NCBI RefSeq assembly: GCF_030143255.1
Contig: NZ_JARJNR010000001.1
Location: 558,001-622,000, forward strand
Length of the DNA: 64,000 nucleotides
Source: Frigidibacter sp. SD6-1
GTDB taxonomy: Bacteria > Pseudomonadota > Alphaproteobacteria > Rhodobacterales > Rhodobacteraceae
Reading direction: 5' to 3'
Part shown: in pieces, positions 8,601 through 17,630 of the stretch
How positions within the stretch are numbered: the stretch's first letter is position 1
Layout of the letters: each line of letters begins with the position of its first letter
Notes under the pieces: model-generated
What the model saw: the letters and a program-made list of their open reading frames with translations, nothing else
What the model was told of the DNA's origin: nothing
Database searches by the model: none
Made by a program: the position numbers and the translations under genes

Positions 8601-8630
8601 CCCCGAGGTATTTGCGCCAAGATGAAGGGG
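8601..8630 (+). repeat. TATTTG...CCAAGATGAAGG intergenic element, copy 1
   Basis: The core GGTATTTGCGCCAAGATGAA follows CCCCGA. The same core with small changes recurs at 34836-34870 (plus), 31033-31070 (plus) and on the opposite strand at 8636-8670, making an inverted pair here. All copies are intergenic. From memory, similar strings are common between genes of Rhodobacter relatives, but I know of no assigned function. Confidence 0.7.
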
Positions 8631-8635
8631 CAAGG

Positions 8636-8670
8636 GCTTTCATTCTGGCTCAAATATCCCCGCCTGAGGC
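8636..8670 (-). repeat. TATTTG...CCA.AATGAAAG intergenic element, copy 2 (inverted)
   Basis: Read on the minus strand it begins GCCTCAGGCGGGGATATTTG, then continues AGCCAGAATGAAAGC. It is closest to the 31033-31070 copy, sharing GCCTC, GGCGGGGATATTT, GCCA and TGAAAG. With copy 1 only 5 nt away, the two can pair as a long imperfect stem. The rest of the gap up to ilvD (8671-8749) shows nothing else that I recognise. Confidence 0.65.
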
Positions 8671-8749
8671 AAGAATCTTCTGCGCCGGGGTTTGACCTTG
8701 GCGCGGCGGAGTGCCATTTCGGGTCTGAACAGCTTTCCCGAGGTCAGCC

Positions 8750-10588
8750 ATGCCCGCCTATCGTTCCCGCACCTCCACCCACGGCCGCAACATGGCGGGC
8801 GCGCGCGGCCTGTGGCGCGCGACCGGCATGAAGGACGGCGATTTCGGCAAGCCGATCATCGCCATCGTCAACAGCTTCACCCAGTTTGTGCCGGGCCATG
8901 TGCATCTGAAGGACCTCGGCCAGCTGGTCGCGCGCGAGGTCGAGGCGGCGGGCGGTGTGGCCAAGGAGTTCAACACGATCGCCGTCGATGACGGGATCGC
9001 GATGGGCCATGACGGCATGCTCTATTCGCTGCCCTCGCGCGAGCTGATCGCCGACAGCGTGGAATATATGGTCAACGCCCATTGCGCCGACGCGATGGTC
9101 TGCATCTCGAACTGCGACAAGATCACGCCGGGCATGCTGATGGCGGCGATGCGGCTGAACATTCCCGCCGTGTTCGTCTCGGGCGGACCGATGGAGGCGG
9201 GCAAGGTCGTCCTCAAGGGCAAGGAAGTGGCCCTTGATCTTGTCGACGCGATGGTGGCCGCGGCCGACGATGCGGTGTCGGACGAGGATGTGGCGAAGAT
9301 CGAGCAGAACGCTTGCCCGACCTGTGGGTCGTGTTCGGGCATGTTCACCGCCAATTCGATGAACTGCCTGACCGAGGCGCTTGGCCTGTCGCTGCCCGGG
9401 AACGGCTCGACACTGGCGACCCACGCCGACCGCAAGCGGCTGTTCGTGGAAGCCGGCCATCTGATCGTCGATGTCTGCAAGCGCTATTACGAACAGGAGG
9501 ACGTATCGGTCCTGCCGCGCAACATCGCGACGAAACAGGCCTTCGAAAACGCGATGGCGCTCGATATCGCGATGGGCGGGTCCACGAACACCGTCCTGCA
9601 TATCCTTGCCGCCGCCCATGAGGGGGGCGTCGATTTCACGATGGACGACATCGACCGGCTCAGCCGCAAGGTGCCGGTCCTGTGCAAGGTCGCGCCGGCG
9701 AAGCAGGATGTGCATATGGAGGACGTCCACCGCGCCGGCGGCATCATGGCGATCCTCGGTCAGCTCGACGCCGGTGGACTTCTCAACCGCGAGGTGCCGA
9801 CCGTTCATGCCCGTTCCATCGGCGCGGCCATCGACCAGTGGGACATTTCCCGCACAAATCAGGAATCCGTGCGGCATTTCTTCATGGCCGCGCCGGGCGG
9901 CGTGCCGACCCAGACCGCCTTCAGCCAGGACCGCCGCTGGGCCTCGCTGGACCTCGACCGCGAGAAGGGCGTGATCCGCTCGGCCAAGACGCCGTTTTCC
10001 AAGGATGGCGGCCTCGCCGTTCTTTCCGGCAACCTCGCGCCCGAAGGCTGCATCGTGAAGACGGCAGGGGTCGACGAGTCGATCCTGGTCTTTGCAGGTC
10101 CCGCGCGCGTCTTTGAAAGCCAGAATGCCGCCGTCGAGGCGATCCTGTCGAACCGGATCAAGGCGGGCGATGTGCTGGTCATCCGCTACGAAGGGCCGAA
10201 GGGCGGGCCGGGGATGCAGGAGATGCTTTACCCGACCTCCTACCTTAAATCCAAAGGCCTCGGCAAAGCCTGCGCTTTGATCACCGACGGGCGCTTCTCC
10301 GGCGGGACTTCCGGCCTGTCCATCGGCCATGTCAGCCCCGAAGCCGCCTCGGGCGGGATGATCGGGCTGGTGGAAGAGGGTGACCGGATCGAGATCGACA
10401 TTCCCGCACGGAGCGTGACGCTGGCGGTTGCGGATGACGTCCTCGCGCGCCGCCGGGCGGACCGCGACGCCAGGGGCTGGAAGCCGGAGAAACCGCGCCC
10501 CCGCAAGGTCAGCCAGGCGCTGAAGGCCTATGCGCTTTTCGCGACCTCGGCGGCGACCGGCGCAGTGCGCCGCCTGCCCGGGGAGTAA
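8750..10588 (+). CDS. ilvD: Dihydroxy-acid dehydratase
   Basis: The 612-aa enzyme of the IlvD/Edd family converts 2,3-dihydroxy-3-methylbutanoate (and the methylpentanoate) to the 2-oxo acid in branched-chain amino acid synthesis. Fe-S ligand motifs are CDK (122-124) and [17 protein letters not shown] starting at residue 189. [12 protein letters not shown] and the C-terminal [21 protein letters not shown] are also present. The N-terminus [26 protein letters not shown] and the length match E. coli-type IlvD, not Edd; the Edd paralogue lies at 31099. It stands alone with its own terminator. Confidence 0.96.
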   Translation: MPAYRSRTSTHGRNMAGARGLWRATGMKDGDFGKPIIAIVNSFTQFVPGHVHLKDLGQLVAREVEAAGGVAKEFNTIAVDDGIAMGHDGMLYSLPSRELIADSVEYMVNAHCADAMVCISNCDKITPGMLMAAMRLNIPAVFVSGGPMEAGKVVLKGKEVALDLVDAMVAAADDAVSDEDVAKIEQNACPTCGSCSGMFTANSMNCLTEALGLSLPGNGSTLATHADRKRLFVEAGHLIVDVCKRYYEQEDVSVLPRNIATKQAFENAMALDIAMGGSTNTVLHILAAAHEGGVDFTMDDIDRLSRKVPVLCKVAPAKQDVHMEDVHRAGGIMAILGQLDAGGLLNREVPTVHARSIGAAIDQWDISRTNQESVRHFFMAAPGGVPTQTAFSQDRRWASLDLDREKGVIRSAKTPFSKDGGLAVLSGNLAPEGCIVKTAGVDESILVFAGPARVFESQNAAVEAILSNRIKAGDVLVIRYEGPKGGPGMQEMLYPTSYLKSKGLGKACALITDGRFSGGTSGLSIGHVSPEAASGGMIGLVEEGDRIEIDIPARSVTLAVADDVLARRRADRDARGWKPEKPRPRKVSQALKAYALFATSAATGAVRRLPGE

Positions 10589-10594
10589 GACCGG

Positions 10595-10622
10595 ACCCGC
10601 GCTTCGGCGCGGGTTTTCTTTC
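10595..10622 (+). terminator. Intrinsic terminator after ilvD
   Basis: Arms ACCCGCGC (10595-10602) and GCGCGGGT (10607-10614) form 8 bp around a stable TTCG tetraloop. A T-rich run (TTTCTTTC) follows, 6 nt after the ilvD stop. Confidence 0.9.
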
Positions 10623-10670
10623 GAACGATATATAATCGATTAACTGTGCGAGCGGGCAGCGAGGCGGTGA

Positions 10671-11639
10671 ATGATCTACAGGCGGTGCGGAACCTCGGGC
10701 CTTCAGCTTCCCGCAATATCGCTCGGCCTCTGGCAGGGGTTCGGCGGCAGCGCGAGCCCTGAAAGCGTCAGCGAAAGATGCCGCAGGGCCTTCGAACTGG
10801 GTATCACCCATTTCGATCTGGCCAACAATTACGGACCGCCCCCCGGCGCGGCGGAGGCGAACTTCGGCGAGGTCCTGCGCGGCGACTTCCGCGCGCATCG
10901 CGACGAGATCGTGGTTTCCTCGAAGGCGGGCTATCACATGTGGGATGGTCCCTATGGCTCCTTCGGGAGCCGCAAGCACCTGATCGCGAGCTGCGACCAG
11001 AGCCTTGGGCGCCTCGGCATCGATTATGTCGATATCTTCTATTCCCACCGGTTCGACCCCGACACGCCGCTCGAGGAGACCATGGGCGCGCTTGCCCATC
11101 TCGTGCGGGCGGGCAAGGCACTTTATGTCGGCCTGTCGAACTATCCCGTTGCTGCGGCGGTGCGCGCGACAGAACTGCTCCGGTCGGAGGGAACGCCCTG
11201 TCTGATCGTGCAGCCCCGCTATTCGATCCTTGATCAGCAAGCGGAAAGCGACGGGCTCTTCGCAAGCATGGCAGATCGGGGGATCGGGACGATCTGCTAC
11301 TCGCCGCTCGCGCAGGGCCTTCTGAGTGACCGTTATCTGTCCGGCGATCTCACGGCAAGCCGCGCTGAGGCAACCGGGCGTCTGGCGGCCGGGTTGGAGA
11401 ATGAAACGGCCATCGAGCGGCTGAGGGCGCTTGCGCAGATAGCAGAGGCGCGCGGCCAGACGCTTGCCCAGATGGCGCTCGCCTGGGTGCTGCGGCGGCC
11501 GGAAGTGACTTCGGCGCTTGTCGGTGCCTCGCGTCCTGAGCAGATCGAACTTTCGGTGGGCGCGCTCCGCCAACTGGACTTCGGCGCGGACGAATTGGCG
11601 GCCATCAACCGCCTTGCCTTTCTCGCCGAGGACTGGTGA
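10671..11639 (+). CDS. Aldo/keto reductase, YghZ/L-glyceraldehyde 3-phosphate reductase-like
   Basis: The 322-aa (beta/alpha)8 NADPH-dependent reductase has FDLANNYGPPPGAAEANFGE (about 45-64), which contains the catalytic Asp and Tyr. The Lys lies in VVSSKAGYHMW, the His in DIFYSHRFDPDTPLEETM, and the cofactor site in ALVGASRPEQI. The NNYGPPPGAAE signature fits the AKR14/YghZ branch, which reduces L-glyceraldehyde 3-phosphate and other small aldehydes. The next gene encodes an HpaI-type aldolase and starts 29 nt after this stop, so aldehydes from that aldolase could be its substrate; that link is inference. Confidence 0.88.
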   Translation: MIYRRCGTSGLQLPAISLGLWQGFGGSASPESVSERCRRAFELGITHFDLANNYGPPPGAAEANFGEVLRGDFRAHRDEIVVSSKAGYHMWDGPYGSFGSRKHLIASCDQSLGRLGIDYVDIFYSHRFDPDTPLEETMGALAHLVRAGKALYVGLSNYPVAAAVRATELLRSEGTPCLIVQPRYSILDQQAESDGLFASMADRGIGTICYSPLAQGLLSDRYLSGDLTASRAEATGRLAAGLENETAIERLRALAQIAEARGQTLAQMALAWVLRRPEVTSALVGASRPEQIELSVGALRQLDFGADELAAINRLAFLAEDW

Positions 11640-11668
11640 TCCTGCGACAGTCCCTGCAGGAGTTTGCG

Positions 11669-12430
11669 ATGCCCGCCCCGAAGAACCGTTTCAAGGAAGC
11701 GCTTGCGGCGGGAAAGCCGCAGATCGGCCTCTGGCTCGGGCTTGCCGATCCCTATGTGGCGGGCCTCTGCGCCGGGGCGGGGTTCGACTGGCTCGTGGTC
11801 GATGGCGAGCATGGGCCAAACGATCTGCGCTCGACGCTGGCGGCCCTGACGGCGATCGGGGACCGGTCGCATGGGGTGGTGCGCCCGCCCATCGGCGAGA
11901 TATGGCTGATCAAGCAACTGCTCGACATCGGCGCGCAGACGCTTCTGATCCCGATGATCGAAAGCGTTGCTGAGGCGGAACGCATGGTCGCCGCCGTCCG
12001 TTACCCGCCGAAGGGGCGGCGCGGGGTAGGGGCCTTTGGCCGGGCGGCCGATTTCGGCCGGATCAGGGATTATGTCGCGACGGCGGACGCGGAAATCTGC
12101 CTTCTTCTGCAGGTCGAAAGCCGGGCGGGCCTTGCCGCCCTGCCGGGGATACTGGAACTTGAGGGCGTGGACGGCGTATTCATCGGCCCGGCCGATCTGG
12201 CGGCTGACATGGGCTTTCCCGGCACGTCGGGTCAGCCCGAGGTCCTCTCGGCGATCGAGGCGGCGATCACTGAGATTGTCGCCGCCGGCAAGGCAGCGGG
12301 CATCCTGACCTTCGATCGCACCCTGGCCGAGCGCTATCTCGCACTCGGCGCAACCTTCGTCGCCATCGGCACCGATGTGGGCACGCTGGTCAGCGGCGTC
12401 GCGGCCCTGCGCGCAAGTGTCGGTGCGTGA
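11669..12430 (+). CDS. HpcH/HpaI family class II pyruvate aldolase
   Basis: The 253-aa aldolase of the 4-hydroxy-2-oxoheptanedioate/2-keto-3-deoxy-L-rhamnonate family is metal dependent and splits 4-hydroxy-2-oxo acids to pyruvate and an aldehyde. Motifs are WLVVDGEHGPNDL (catalytic His region), LLIPMIESVAEAE, PPKGRRGVGAFGRA and VESRAGLAALPGIL followed by VFIGPADLAADMG. I chose the ATG at 11669 because CAGGAG lies upstream and the family starts near MPAPKNRFK. Its exact sugar-acid substrate cannot be read from sequence. Confidence 0.9.
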   Translation: MPAPKNRFKEALAAGKPQIGLWLGLADPYVAGLCAGAGFDWLVVDGEHGPNDLRSTLAALTAIGDRSHGVVRPPIGEIWLIKQLLDIGAQTLLIPMIESVAEAERMVAAVRYPPKGRRGVGAFGRAADFGRIRDYVATADAEICLLLQVESRAGLAALPGILELEGVDGVFIGPADLAADMGFPGTSGQPEVLSAIEAAITEIVAAGKAAGILTFDRTLAERYLALGATFVAIGTDVGTLVSGVAALRASVGA

Positions 12431-12484
12431 CTTGACCGTAGGTAAGCGCTTTCGCTAAGCCGCCTTGAACAGGGGAGGATTGCG

Positions 12485-13474
12485 ATGTTCAGGGCACTGG
12501 TGGTCGAGAAGCTCGACAGCGGCGAGACACGCGCAGCGGTGCGCGAGATGGCAGAGACCGATCTGCCTGAGGGCGATGTCACCGTCCGGGTCGACCATTC
12601 GACCGTGAACTACAAGGACGGGCTGTGCCTCGGCTCGGGCGGCGGGCTTGTCCGCGCTTGGCCGCATGTGCCGGGCATCGACCTTGCGGGCGTGGTCGAG
12701 GCCAGCAGCGATTCGCGTTACAGCCCGGGCGACCGGGTGGTCCTGACCGGATGGCGCGTCGGCGAGGTGCATTGGGGCGGCTATGCCGAGAAGGCGCGCG
12801 TGAAGGCCGACTGGCTGGTGCCCCTGCCAGACGGGCTGACGACACGCCAGGCGATGGCGGTGGGGACGGCCGGGCTGACGGCGATGCTCGCCGTCATGGC
12901 GCTGGAGGCACATGGGTTGAAAGCGGGGCAGGGGCCGGTCCTGGTCACCGGTGCGGCCGGAGGGGTCGGGTCGGTCGCGACGGCGATCCTCGCCCATCTC
13001 GGCCATGAGGTCGCGGCAGTGACCGGGCGGCCGGAAACGGAGAGCTATCTTCGCTCGCTTGGCGCGTCGCGGATCGTGCCGCGTGCGGACTTGGCCGAGA
13101 CGGTGAAACGCCCGCTTGAAAGCGAGATCTGGGCGGGCGCGGTGGATTCGGTCGGCGGGGCGATGCTGGCGCGGCTCCTCGGCCAGATGAAATACGGCGC
13201 CTCGGTCGCCTCCGTGGGGCTCGCGGGCGGCTCGGGACTGCCCGCGACTGTCATCCCGTTCATCCTGCGTGGGGTCAATCTCTTGGGCATCGATTCGGTC
13301 ATGCAGCCCTACGCGCGCCGTGTCGAGGCATGGCAGCGGATCGCGCGCGATCTGCCGATGGCAAAGCTCGAGGCGATGATCCAGCCTGCGGGACTGGCCG
13401 ACCTGCCCGCGCTCGGCGAGGCGATCCTGAAAGGCCAGGTGCAGGGCAGGGTGGTCGTCGACGTCCGTACCTGA
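12485..13474 (+). CDS. acuI: Acrylyl-CoA reductase family NADPH oxidoreductase
   Basis: This is a 329-aa MDR-superfamily enzyme of the YhdH/AcuI type. The N-terminal GroES-like fold has DHSTVNYKDGLCL and PGIDLAGVV. It has no zinc ligands, and the nucleotide site is VTGAAGGVGSVATAIL (about 154-169). AcuI reduces toxic acryloyl-CoA to propionyl-CoA in DMSP and 3-hydroxypropionate metabolism and is widespread in Rhodobacterales. Here it is not beside acuR or dddL, so it is a stand-alone copy. The ribosome site GGGGAGGA precedes the ATG. A short AGCG-CTTT-CGCT repeat in the 54-nt leader is the only other feature before it. Confidence 0.88.
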   Translation: MFRALVVEKLDSGETRAAVREMAETDLPEGDVTVRVDHSTVNYKDGLCLGSGGGLVRAWPHVPGIDLAGVVEASSDSRYSPGDRVVLTGWRVGEVHWGGYAEKARVKADWLVPLPDGLTTRQAMAVGTAGLTAMLAVMALEAHGLKAGQGPVLVTGAAGGVGSVATAILAHLGHEVAAVTGRPETESYLRSLGASRIVPRADLAETVKRPLESEIWAGAVDSVGGAMLARLLGQMKYGASVASVGLAGGSGLPATVIPFILRGVNLLGIDSVMQPYARRVEAWQRIARDLPMAKLEAMIQPAGLADLPALGEAILKGQVQGRVVVDVRT

Positions 13475-13480
13475 CGCACG

Positions 13481-13501
13481 GCCCGGCCCATCGGGCCGGG
13501 C
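13481..13501 (+). terminator. GC-rich hairpin after acuI
   Basis: Perfect 9-bp arms GCCCGGCCC (13481-13489) and GGGCCGGGC (13493-13501) enclose ATC, 6 nt after the stop codon. There is no clear U-tract; a larger repeat element follows. Confidence 0.65.
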
Positions 13502-13512
13502 GCCTCGCCGGG

Positions 13513-13607
13513 CGCCTCCTCGTGCACTTCGTTTCTCGTCGGCCGGGAGGGCAGAGACGCGACTCCGCGGCGCGCGAGGAGTGCCCGAAGGGCTTCGACG
13601 AGCCCCA
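13513..13607 (-). repeat. Complex inverted-repeat element, copy 1
   Basis: Bases 13513-13542 are the exact reverse complement of 27112-27141 (30 of 30). A second arm (13572-13607) is a diverged match to 27066-27100. In each copy the outer CGA(G/C)GAG blocks and the central ACGAAGTGC are repeated in inverted orientation. The spacer between arms is longer here than in copy 2. It lies between convergent acuI and lexA. Confidence 0.75.
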
Positions 13608-13611
13608 CCGC

Positions 13612-14298
13612 TCAGTAGCTGCGGATCAGGCCGACAAGGCGCCCCTGCACCTTCACATGGCCTTCGGGAAGTACACGCGTCTCGTAGGCCGGGTTCGCCG
13701 CCTCGAGCGCGATCATGTTGCCTCGGCGGCGGAAGCGTTTCAGCGTCGCCTCATGGCCCTCGACCAGCGCCACGACGATATCGCCATTCTCCGCCGTGGT
13801 CTGTTCGCGGATCACCACGACATCGCCGTCGTTGATCCCCGCTTCGATCATCGAATCGCCCTTCACCTCCAGCGCATAATGGCTGGCCTTGGCCGACAGC
13901 ATCGAACCCGGCACCGCCACATGGTGCGAGACTTCGGAAATCGCCTCGATCGGCACGCCCGCCGCGATCCGGCCCATCACCGGCAGATCGACCGCGCCCG
14001 CGCTCGATACAGGCGCCGCGCCTTTCGGCGGATCGATCTTGTCTCCCTTGATCAGCCGCGGCTTGAAGCCGGGCTTGGTCATCGCTTCAGGCAGTTTCAC
14101 GATCTCTATCGCGCGGGCCCGGTGGGCCAGGCGGCGGATGAAGCCACGCTCCTCGAGTGCGGTTATCAGCCGGTGGATGCCGGATTTCGAGCGCAGGTCG
14201 AGCGCTTCCTTCATCTCGTCAAACGAGGGGGGAACACCGTCCCGATCCATGCGTTTCTGGATGAAATCGAGAAGTTCCAACTGCTTGCGGGTCAGCAT
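13612..14298 (-). CDS. lexA: SOS transcriptional repressor and autoprotease LexA
   Basis: The 228-aa LexA has an N-terminal winged helix ([34 protein letters not shown]) and a C-terminal S24 peptidase-like domain. The self-cleavage bond is Ala113-Gly114 in GRIAAGVP, the nucleophile is Ser149 in [11 protein letters not shown], and the general base is Lys187 in ATLKRF. RecA filaments trigger cleavage and derepress DNA-repair genes. It lies downstream of moeA with a 93-nt gap that holds three SOS half-sites, so it has its own autoregulated promoter. Confidence 0.97.
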   Translation of the reverse strand: MLTRKQLELLDFIQKRMDRDGVPPSFDEMKEALDLRSKSGIHRLITALEERGFIRRLAHRARAIEIVKLPEAMTKPGFKPRLIKGDKIDPPKGAAPVSSAGAVDLPVMGRIAAGVPIEAISEVSHHVAVPGSMLSAKASHYALEVKGDSMIEAGINDGDVVVIREQTTAENGDIVVALVEGHEATLKRFRRRGNMIALEAANPAYETRVLPEGHVKVQGRLVGLIRSY

Positions 14299-14331
14299 GG
14301 TGCCTGTTTTTCCTCTCGCCGTTGCCCGAGG

Positions 14332-14357
14332 GTTCGGCCCATGTTCTACGCCTGTTC
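14332..14357 (-). promoter_or_regulatory. Three phased GTTC SOS half-sites upstream of lexA
   Basis: GTTC occurs at 14332-14335, 14343-14346 and 14354-14357, each 7 nt apart; on the coding strand this reads GAAC-N7-GAAC-N7-GAAC. GTTC-N7-GTTC is the established LexA box of alphaproteobacteria. The sites are 34-59 nt upstream of the lexA ATG, fitting autorepression. Confidence 0.9.
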
Positions 14358-14391
14358 CCCTTTTGTGTCAACGATCCGTGAAGGCGGGCGC

Positions 14392-15573
14392 TCAGAACGG
14401 CAGATAGGGCACGATGTCGCCCGCGCTCCGGGCCGGATCGCCGGGCGGGCGGATCAGAAGGGCGTCGGCCTCTGAGAGGATGGTCAGAAGCGCGGAATCC
14501 TGATTGCCCATCGGCGCGATCGCGGGCAGGTCATCGCCCGCCGACAGGCGCGCGCGCATGTAGTGGGCACGCGGCCCGTTCTCGCCCACCGAAGCGGCCA
14601 GCCGCGCCTTGAGCGGCGCGTGCCCAGCCGCCAGCCCCTGCATCCGGTCGAGAAGCGGCAGAAGGAAAAGCTGCGCGGTCACGATGGCCGAGACGGGATT
14701 GCCGGGCAGGCCCAGAAGCACCGCGCCGTTCATCCGTCCCGCCATGACCGGCTTGCCCGGGCGCATGGCGATCTTCCAGAAGTTCTGCTGCAGCCCCAGC
14801 GCCATGGCGACCGCCTGGATATGGTCATGCTCCCCCACCGAGGCGCCACCAATGGTGACGATCACGTCGGCGCCCGCGGCGAGCGCGAAGGCCTGCCTGA
14901 GCGAGGCGTGGGTGTCGCGCGCGATGGGCAGAATGCGGGCCTCGGCGCCCCGCGTCTCGGCCATGGCGGCGATGGCGAATGTGTTGGAGGCGACGATCTG
15001 GTCGGGCTTGGGTTCTTCGCCGGGCATGACCAGCTCATCACCGGTCGACAGGATCGCGACGACGGGGCGGCGGGCGACGCTGAGGTCGGGCACGTTCATC
15101 GACGCGATCAGCGCGAGGTCGGCAGGTCGCAGGCGGCGCGGCGCGGGCAGCCTGTCGCCGACTTTAAAATCCTGCCCTAAAGGTCTGATATGGGGCGATT
15201 GTTCAGGTCTGTCACCAAGCGTGATCTGGTCTCCGTCGCGGATCACATCCTCCTGCAACACGACGCGTTCTGCACCCTCCGGCACAGGGGCGCCGGTGAA
15301 GATGCGCGCTGCTTCGCCAGTGCCGACGCTTCCGTCAAAGGCATGTCCGGCGCCCGCCTCGCCGATCACTGTCAGGCGTCGCCCGCTGACATGGTCGGCT
15401 TCGCGGATCGCGTAGCCGTCCATGGCAGAGGCATGGAACGGTGGCTGGGTGAGGCGCGCGGTGACCGGCTCTGCCAGAACGCGGCCCGCTCCGGCACGCA
15501 GGGGGACGGTCTCGGAGCCCAGGGGCTCAGCCAGGGCAAGGATGCGCGACAGCGCTTCCGCGACCGAGATCAT
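14392..15573 (-). CDS. moeA: Molybdopterin molybdotransferase MoeA
   Basis: The 393-aa protein inserts molybdate into adenylylated molybdopterin. It shows [17 protein letters not shown] (about 41-57), [20 protein letters not shown], the MoCF domain [14 protein letters not shown] with [13 protein letters not shown], and [15 protein letters not shown] followed by [11 protein letters not shown]. The C-terminal domain IV is present. Its ATG overlaps the moaC stop by 4 nt, so trpC-moaC-moeA form one transcription unit. Confidence 0.95.
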   Translation of the reverse strand: MISVAEALSRILALAEPLGSETVPLRAGAGRVLAEPVTARLTQPPFHASAMDGYAIREADHVSGRRLTVIGEAGAGHAFDGSVGTGEAARIFTGAPVPEGAERVVLQEDVIRDGDQITLGDRPEQSPHIRPLGQDFKVGDRLPAPRRLRPADLALIASMNVPDLSVARRPVVAILSTGDELVMPGEEPKPDQIVASNTFAIAAMAETRGAEARILPIARDTHASLRQAFALAAGADVIVTIGGASVGEHDHIQAVAMALGLQQNFWKIAMRPGKPVMAGRMNGAVLLGLPGNPVSAIVTAQLFLLPLLDRMQGLAAGHAPLKARLAASVGENGPRAHYMRARLSAGDDLPAIAPMGNQDSALLTILSEADALLIRPPGDPARSAGDIVPYLPF

Positions 15574-16046
15574 TCCCGGTCCTCGTAGCGGCCTGACTTG
15601 CCGCCGTCTTTAAGAACGACGCGTAACCCTTCGATCCGCATTGATTTTTCCGCAGCCTTCAGCATGTCGTAGACGGTCAGTGCCGCAACCGACGCCGCTG
15701 TCAGTGCCTCCATCTCGACCCCGGTCTGCCCGACCGTCTTCACCGTGGCCTCGATGCGGACGCCCGGCAGGTTCTCATCGGCCACGAGGTCGATCGCGAC
15801 CTTGGTGATGGGCAGGGGATGGCAGAGCGGGATCAGATCGGCGGTGCGCTTCGCCGCCATGATGCCCGCAAGCCGCGCGACGCCCAGAACATCGCCCTTC
15901 TTGGCGGTTCCCGCGGTCACAAGCGCAAGGGTCTCCGCGCGCATATGCACTTCGGCGACGGCAACAGCGATCCGTTCTGTCACCTGCTTTTCGCCGACAT
16001 CAACCATATGGGCGCGGCCCTCGCCGTCGAAATGGGTCAGCGCCAT
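15570..16046 (-). CDS. moaC: Cyclic pyranopterin monophosphate synthase MoaC
   Basis: The 158-aa protein catalyses the second step of molybdenum cofactor synthesis, converting 3',8-cyclo-7,8-dihydro-GTP to cyclic pyranopterin monophosphate. Conserved stretches are [36 protein letters not shown] with the catalytic His, [21 protein letters not shown], and the C-terminal LKDGGKSG. The length is typical. It overlaps moeA and begins 1 nt after the trpC stop. Confidence 0.96.
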   Translation of the reverse strand: MALTHFDGEGRAHMVDVGEKQVTERIAVAVAEVHMRAETLALVTAGTAKKGDVLGVARLAGIMAAKRTADLIPLCHPLPITKVAIDLVADENLPGVRIEATVKTVGQTGVEMEALTAASVAALTVYDMLKAAEKSMRIEGLRVVLKDGGKSGRYEDRE

Positions 16047-16047
16047 G

Positions 16048-16845
16048 TCAGACCCCCACCGGATCCGCGAGGATGGCGCGTGTCGCCGCGCTCACATCCG
16101 CCTGCCGCATCAGGCTTTCGCCGATCAGGAACGACCGCGCGCCGCAACCGGCCATGTCGGCGAGGTCGGCGGGCGTGAAGAGACCGCTTTCGCAGACCAG
16201 CGTATGGCCCTTGGGCACCATTGGAGCAAGGCGGCGGGTGGTCTCAAGAGTGATCTCGAAGGTCTTGAGATTGCGGTTGTTTATGCCGACGAGCTGCGAT
16301 TTCAGGCGGAGCGCACGCTCCATCTCGGCCTCGTCATGAACCTCGACCAGCGCATCCATGCCCCATGTGCGCGCCGCATCTTCCAGTTCTGCCGCCAACC
16401 CATCCGAGACGGATGCCATGATGATCAGGATGCAATCCGCTCCCCAGGCCCGCGCCTCGGCGACCTGATAGGTGTCATAGAGGAAATCCTTGCGCAGCAC
16501 CGGGAGCGACACCGCCGCGCGCGCAGCGGTCAGGAATTCCGCCGCGCCCTGGAAGGATGGCGCATCGGTCAGGACCGACAGGCAGGTGGCGCCACCCGCC
16601 TCATAGGCGCGGGCGAGCGCAGGCGGATCGAAATCGGCGCGGATCAGGCCCTTCGAGGGCGAGGCCTTCTTGATTTCGGCGATGAGGCCGTACCCCGTGC
16701 CCTCTGCCTGGGTCAGCGCCCGGTGAAAGCCGCGCGCCGGGCTGGCGGCACGGGCATGAACCTCGACCTCAGAGAGCGGCCGCGCGCGCTTGGCGTCTGC
16801 CACTTCCTGAAGCTTGTAGGCCTTGATCTTGTCGAGAATATCCAT
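16048..16845 (-). CDS. trpC: Indole-3-glycerol phosphate synthase
   Basis: This 265-aa monofunctional TIM-barrel enzyme of tryptophan synthesis has [15 protein letters not shown] (about 55-69), [51 protein letters not shown] and [10 protein letters not shown]. It is co-transcribed with moaC and moeA. In related genomes I would expect trpG-trpD directly upstream; here a glutathione S-transferase gene lies 17 nt upstream instead, so the tryptophan genes are split. Confidence 0.96.
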   Translation of the reverse strand: MDILDKIKAYKLQEVADAKRARPLSEVEVHARAASPARGFHRALTQAEGTGYGLIAEIKKASPSKGLIRADFDPPALARAYEAGGATCLSVLTDAPSFQGAAEFLTAARAAVSLPVLRKDFLYDTYQVAEARAWGADCILIIMASVSDGLAAELEDAARTWGMDALVEVHDEAEMERALRLKSQLVGINNRNLKTFEITLETTRRLAPMVPKGHTLVCESGLFTPADLADMAGCGARSFLIGESLMRQADVSAATRAILADPVGV

Positions 16846-16862
16846 GGCTCCCTTCTAGGCGC

Positions 16863-17465
16863 TCAGGCGGGTGCGATAAAGGGCTGATAGATTGCCTTGA
16901 ACGCCTCTGTCGCTTCGAGCCGTTCAGACAGCGCCGCGAGCCGGGGCAGGGCGGCGGGGTCGAGAAGGCCGGGATGCGCTTCGCTGGTAAAGCGCCAGAC
17001 GCAGGCGGCGGCGATCTCGGCATGGCCCGTGGCGGCGTCGGGCAGGAGAATTTCCAGCGCCTGCCAGCCCTCATCGATCTGGCGGCGGCAGCGTGCGACC
17101 CAGAGGTCGGACGCGCGCTCGTGCAGCCTTCGTTCGTAAAAAAGCGAAACCGCCTTGTCGCCGATGCCCGTGGCGAGGGCCGCGCGTTTCAGAGCGCGCC
17201 GCCGGTCGGGTTCCGCTGCCGGAAAGAGCCGCGCCTCGGGCGCGACGAGGCCGTCGAGATGATCAAGGATCATATGGCTGTCTATCAGCGCCTCGCCATC
17301 GTCCAGCACCAGTGTCGGCACCCGGGTGAGTGGGTTCAAGGGGCGGATGCGGTCGGCGTCGCCAAAGACCGACCAGGGTTCCTGGCGGAATGGCAGGCCA
17401 TAAAGCGTCAGCGCTACGCCGACGCGGCGGACGAAGGGGGAATCATACTGGCCGATCAGGATCAT
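16863..17465 (-). CDS. Glutathione S-transferase family protein
   Basis: The 200-aa protein has an N-terminal thioredoxin-like domain (MILIGQYDSPFVRRVGVAL, then TRVPTLVLDDGEALIDSHMI with the cis-Pro and the Asp-Ser glutathione gamma-glutamyl contact) and a helical C-terminal domain. Ser9 in the YDSPFVR motif is the likely glutathione-activating residue. It lies 17 nt upstream of trpC on the same strand. The substrate is unknown. The 165 nt between it and the upstream cytochrome gene (17466-17630) hold no gene; only a weak CTCATCG...CGATGAG inverted repeat is visible. Confidence 0.85.
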   Translation of the reverse strand: MILIGQYDSPFVRRVGVALTLYGLPFRQEPWSVFGDADRIRPLNPLTRVPTLVLDDGEALIDSHMILDHLDGLVAPEARLFPAAEPDRRRALKRAALATGIGDKAVSLFYERRLHERASDLWVARCRRQIDEGWQALEILLPDAATGHAEIAAACVWRFTSEAHPGLLDPAALPRLAALSERLEATEAFKAIYQPFIAPA

Positions 17466-17630
17466 GACGAGGCACCTCCGGGCGAGAGACTAGCCGAAGC
17501 GGGTCGTCAGGAGAACGGGGCGACGCGGGAGCGGTGGGCTTCCCGGCCGCTCTTCGCCCCTCGCAGGGCTCATCGCTGCAATGCGCGAAGAGAGCTGTCA
17601 GGCTCGATGAGCGCCCGCCTTCCGGAAGGG

